DNA from: Desulfocapsaceae bacterium | GTDB taxonomy: Bacteria > Desulfobacterota > Desulfobulbia > Desulfobulbales > Desulfocapsaceae | Reading direction: 5' to 3' | Length of the DNA stretch: 7,974 bases | NCBI GenBank assembly: GCA_029934775.1 | Contig: JAOZLO010000112.1 | Span: 1 to 7,974, forward strand | In this document: positions 6,720 to 7,974 of the stretch, piece by piece | Layout: each line of letters starts with the position of its first letter | Position numbering within the stretch: the stretch's first letter is position 1 | Notes under the pieces: model-generated | Seen by the model: only the letters and a program-made list of their open reading frames with translations | The model's database searches: none | What the model was told of the DNA's origin: nothing | Program-made: the position numbers and the translations under genes

Positions 6720-7371
6720 TCACGCATTGAGTAAACAATTTCTCGGGAATTTTCATATTGATTTTGGAGGAATGAAAGCTGATTCGGGTACTGTCTCCAC
6801 CCGGTTCTCTAATCTCAACCTGCAGAGGCTGGAGGTTTTTTTCATCAAAGACGATAGCTACAGTCTCAAGATAGTTGGCTGTACTCTGATCTTCAGGAGT
6901 TATGAGAAGAGTAGCAGGGTCACGCTTCTCCAATCTATGATGCCTGGCCAGCTTTTTATAATCACCACCAAGCCAGAACCAGAGCTGTTCTGCTACCATT
7001 TTCATAACAGGATCAGCAGAGAGCTTGAACTTCTCTGCTGGTGCTTTATCATTACACCGCAGCCCCTGCTCTCCATTGAGAATAAGTACTGAAGGCACCG
7101 GAGAGATAAACTCCCAACGCAGTCTGTCCGGACGGACAATGGAAAGCCTCCCTTGAAATATAACTGGGTTGGAAAAGAGCGACAAATTTTTCTCCTGGGT
7201 AAATCCACTGGTGAAGGAGTGCACCCGATCTGAACTGTCCTGAATTTCCTGGAGAAAATTTTCCAGCTCATTTTGTTTGGTGGAAGCTGTCGCTTTAGAA
7301 AAAAAAAGTACGGAGAATAACAGGAGCGCAGGTAAAAGGAATATTTTGCCTGGAAAAAGTAATTTTACCAT
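6709..7371 (-). CDS. LolA-like periplasmic lipid/lipoprotein carrier
   Basis: This 220-residue secreted protein begins at the ATG at 7371. The frame stays open upstream to 7476, but the extra 35 residues would overlap the ApeP-like gene and bury the signal peptide. Residues 1-29 form a classic signal peptide: MVKLLFPGK, a hydrophobic core at 10-24, and a likely cut after ATA. The mature part has LolA features: an F-T-Q-E-K segment (57-61), then PDRLRWEFISP (81-91), then VLILNG (95-100), corresponding to the LolA pattern of an aromatic strand followed by a dG turn. It should shuttle a hydrophobic cargo across the periplasm. Its place between dehydratase and MMPL exporter indicates cargo from this cluster and not general lipoproteins. 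The gene follows the upstream stop by 7 bases, with a GGGTGA 7 bases before the ATG. Confidence 0.85.
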   Translation of the reverse strand: MVKLLFPGKIFLLPALLLFSVLFFSKATASTKQNELENFLQEIQDSSDRVHSFTSGFTQEKNLSLFSNPVIFQGRLSIVRPDRLRWEFISPVPSVLILNGEQGLRCNDKAPAEKFKLSADPVMKMVAEQLWFWLGGDYKKLARHHRLEKRDPATLLITPEDQSTANYLETVAIVFDEKNLQPLQVEIREPGGDSTRISFHSSKINMKIPEKLFTQCVSDE

Positions 7372-7378
7372 CCTCACA

Positions 7379-7825
7379 TCACCCGATATCTTCCCATACT
7401 TTAATATCTCCCTGGGCCAACAGCACATCCCCATGGAATATCTCTCCATGAATAATTCTGACGGCTCCAAACTCAAAGCTCTTCTCGATCACGATGTGAA
7501 GGAGAGCTCCCGGAGGGGCTGTATGAGCAAAAACAAATGAATCAATTCCTACAAGCATACCGTCATTTGGATTTTTACCGTCGCAGAGGGCGTCATATCC
7601 GTTTGCCATTGCCATTGTCTGGGCGATCACTTCAATAAAAAATTCGGGGAATTTATGATCCGGATCAAAGCATATCCCCCTGTCCGGCATCACCACCTCT
7701 CCTTTTGCTTTATCACCATATCGCTCAAGCAAGCGGTCAACAAAGAGCATGGGCGGTCGATGGGGTAAAAGGGCTATTGCCGACATGGGGAGTTTTGTGT
7801 TCTTATGCATAGATCTTTCAATCAT
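7379..7825 (-). CDS. ApeP-like hotdog dehydratase (FabA/FabZ superfamily)
   Basis: This hotdog protein of up to 148 residues is probably the second 3-hydroxyacyl-ACP dehydratase of the cluster. LLPHRPPMLFVDRLLE (19-34) matches the opening helix/strand of FabZ-like enzymes. IEVIAQTMA (64-72) matches the central-helix motif ExxAQ, with Glu65 as the candidate catalytic acid. The HFPGxPxxPG loop of FabZ is missing; in its place is a shortened PDHKFPEFF (55-63) with His57 only 8 residues before the Glu. This is the pattern I expect of ApeP rather than FabZ. Start choice is open: ATG at 7825, 7810 or 7786. None has a strong ribosome site, and the last would give the usual short leader before LLPHRPP. 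The C-terminal GDIKVWEDIG fits the last hotdog strand. Confidence 0.82.
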   Translation of the reverse strand: MIERSMHKNTKLPMSAIALLPHRPPMLFVDRLLERYGDKAKGEVVMPDRGICFDPDHKFPEFFIEVIAQTMAMANGYDALCDGKNPNDGMLVGIDSFVFAHTAPPGALLHIVIEKSFEFGAVRIIHGEIFHGDVLLAQGDIKVWEDIG

Positions 7826-7876
7826 GGCCTAGTTTTAAAAAATCAAATAAATAGACTGTTGGCTGCCAGCAAAACT

Positions 7877-7974
7877 TCAATTGCGTTCTTTAATAAACAG
7901 CGTCACTGACCACTCTTTTTCGCTGTGACTGCAGATTTCTTGATTTTCAACTATTATTTTTATCCTGTTTGAAT
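7877..7974 (-). CDS. C-terminal end of an upstream operon gene, unrecognised (5' truncated)
   Basis: On the minus strand one frame is open from the window edge (first full codon ends at 7972) for 31 codons to a TGA at 7877-7879. The end reads EKEWSVTLFIKERN. The two other frames stop almost at once. The alternation of hydrophobic and charged residues looks like a terminal beta-strand of a real protein. It would be the gene just upstream of the ApeP-like dehydratase, separated by 51 bases. Ketoreductase, ketosynthase or transferase genes often lie here in APE-like clusters, but the fragment is too short to name. Confidence 0.5.
   Translation of the reverse strand, partial: SNRIKIIVENQEICSHSEKEWSVTLFIKERN

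Noticed and set aside
6177..7092. Two plus-strand open frames of more than 150 codons opposite the MMPL and LolA-like genes
   Set aside because: Translations show no membrane, motif or family pattern and no ribosome site. The minus-strand genes there are well supported.
7372..7476. N-terminal extension of the LolA-like protein by 35 residues
   Set aside because: It would overlap the ApeP-like gene by almost 100 bases and place a soluble segment before a textbook signal peptide that starts at the ATG at 7371.
7826..7876. Possible promoter in the AT-rich gap before the ApeP-like gene
   Set aside because: I find no convincing -35/-10 pair. The gap is short and all genes are co-directional, so the operon promoter is more likely outside the window.
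7884..7925. Short inverted repeats (CAGCG/CGCTG and GTCAC/GTGAC) near the right edge
   Set aside because: Stems are only about 5 bases with a long loop and fall within the reading frame of the upstream partial gene. No T-run follows in the direction of transcription.
1..7974. CRISPR array, tRNA/rRNA genes, insertion-sequence transposase
   Set aside because: No regularly spaced repeats, no tRNA-like cloverleaf stretches and no transposase-like frame were seen. The only repeat is the palindrome at 3187-3311.

Overview
This window looks like a stretch of Gram-negative chromosome. The evidence is an outer-membrane-type lipoprotein, a LolA-like periplasmic carrier, and an RND/MMPL exporter with large periplasmic loops. 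The moderate base composition, a B12-dependent radical SAM protein typical of anaerobes, and a long palindromic repeat of a kind I associate with Desulfobacterota (for example the Desulfobulbaceae relatives) suggest an anaerobic deltaproteobacterium in the older sense. That placement is inference. No ribosomal or other marker gene is present.

Nearly everything is one tightly packed gene train on the minus strand, read from right to left. In transcription order it holds: the C-terminal end of an unidentified gene (7877-7974); an ApeP-like hotdog dehydratase (7379-7825); a LolA-like periplasmic carrier (6709-7371); a 12-TM MMPL/RND exporter (4302-6719); a DUF3261-type lipoprotein (3739-4305); an ApeI-like FabZ-type dehydratase (3328-3735); a 125-bp near-palindromic repeat (3187-3311); a YbgC/4HBT-type thioesterase (2687-3157); a ketosynthase with an intact Cys-His-His triad (1602-2690); and a B12-binding radical SAM enzyme (142-1596). 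Neighbouring stops and starts overlap or lie within a few bases, except at the palindrome. On the plus strand, the first 130 bases carry the C-terminal end of a convergent gene I do not recognise.

Ketosynthase, two different hotdog dehydratases, thioesterase, LolA-like protein, MMPL exporter and DUF3261 lipoprotein together form the signature of aryl-polyene (APE)/xanthomonadin-like type II polyketide clusters. In those clusters ACP-bound polyenoic chains are built in the cytoplasm and moved to the outer membrane. The ACPs, ketoreductase, AMP-ligase, second ketosynthase and acyl/glycosyltransferase expected of a full cluster are not visible here and, if present, would lie to the right of base 7974. 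I read this window as the downstream half of such a cluster: dehydration, chain condensation and release, and export.

The less usual points are a cobalamin-type radical SAM enzyme at the end of the operon as a possible tailoring enzyme, an ApeI-like dehydratase with Ala where FabZ has its catalytic Glu, and a large palindrome sitting between export and synthesis genes of one apparent transcript.
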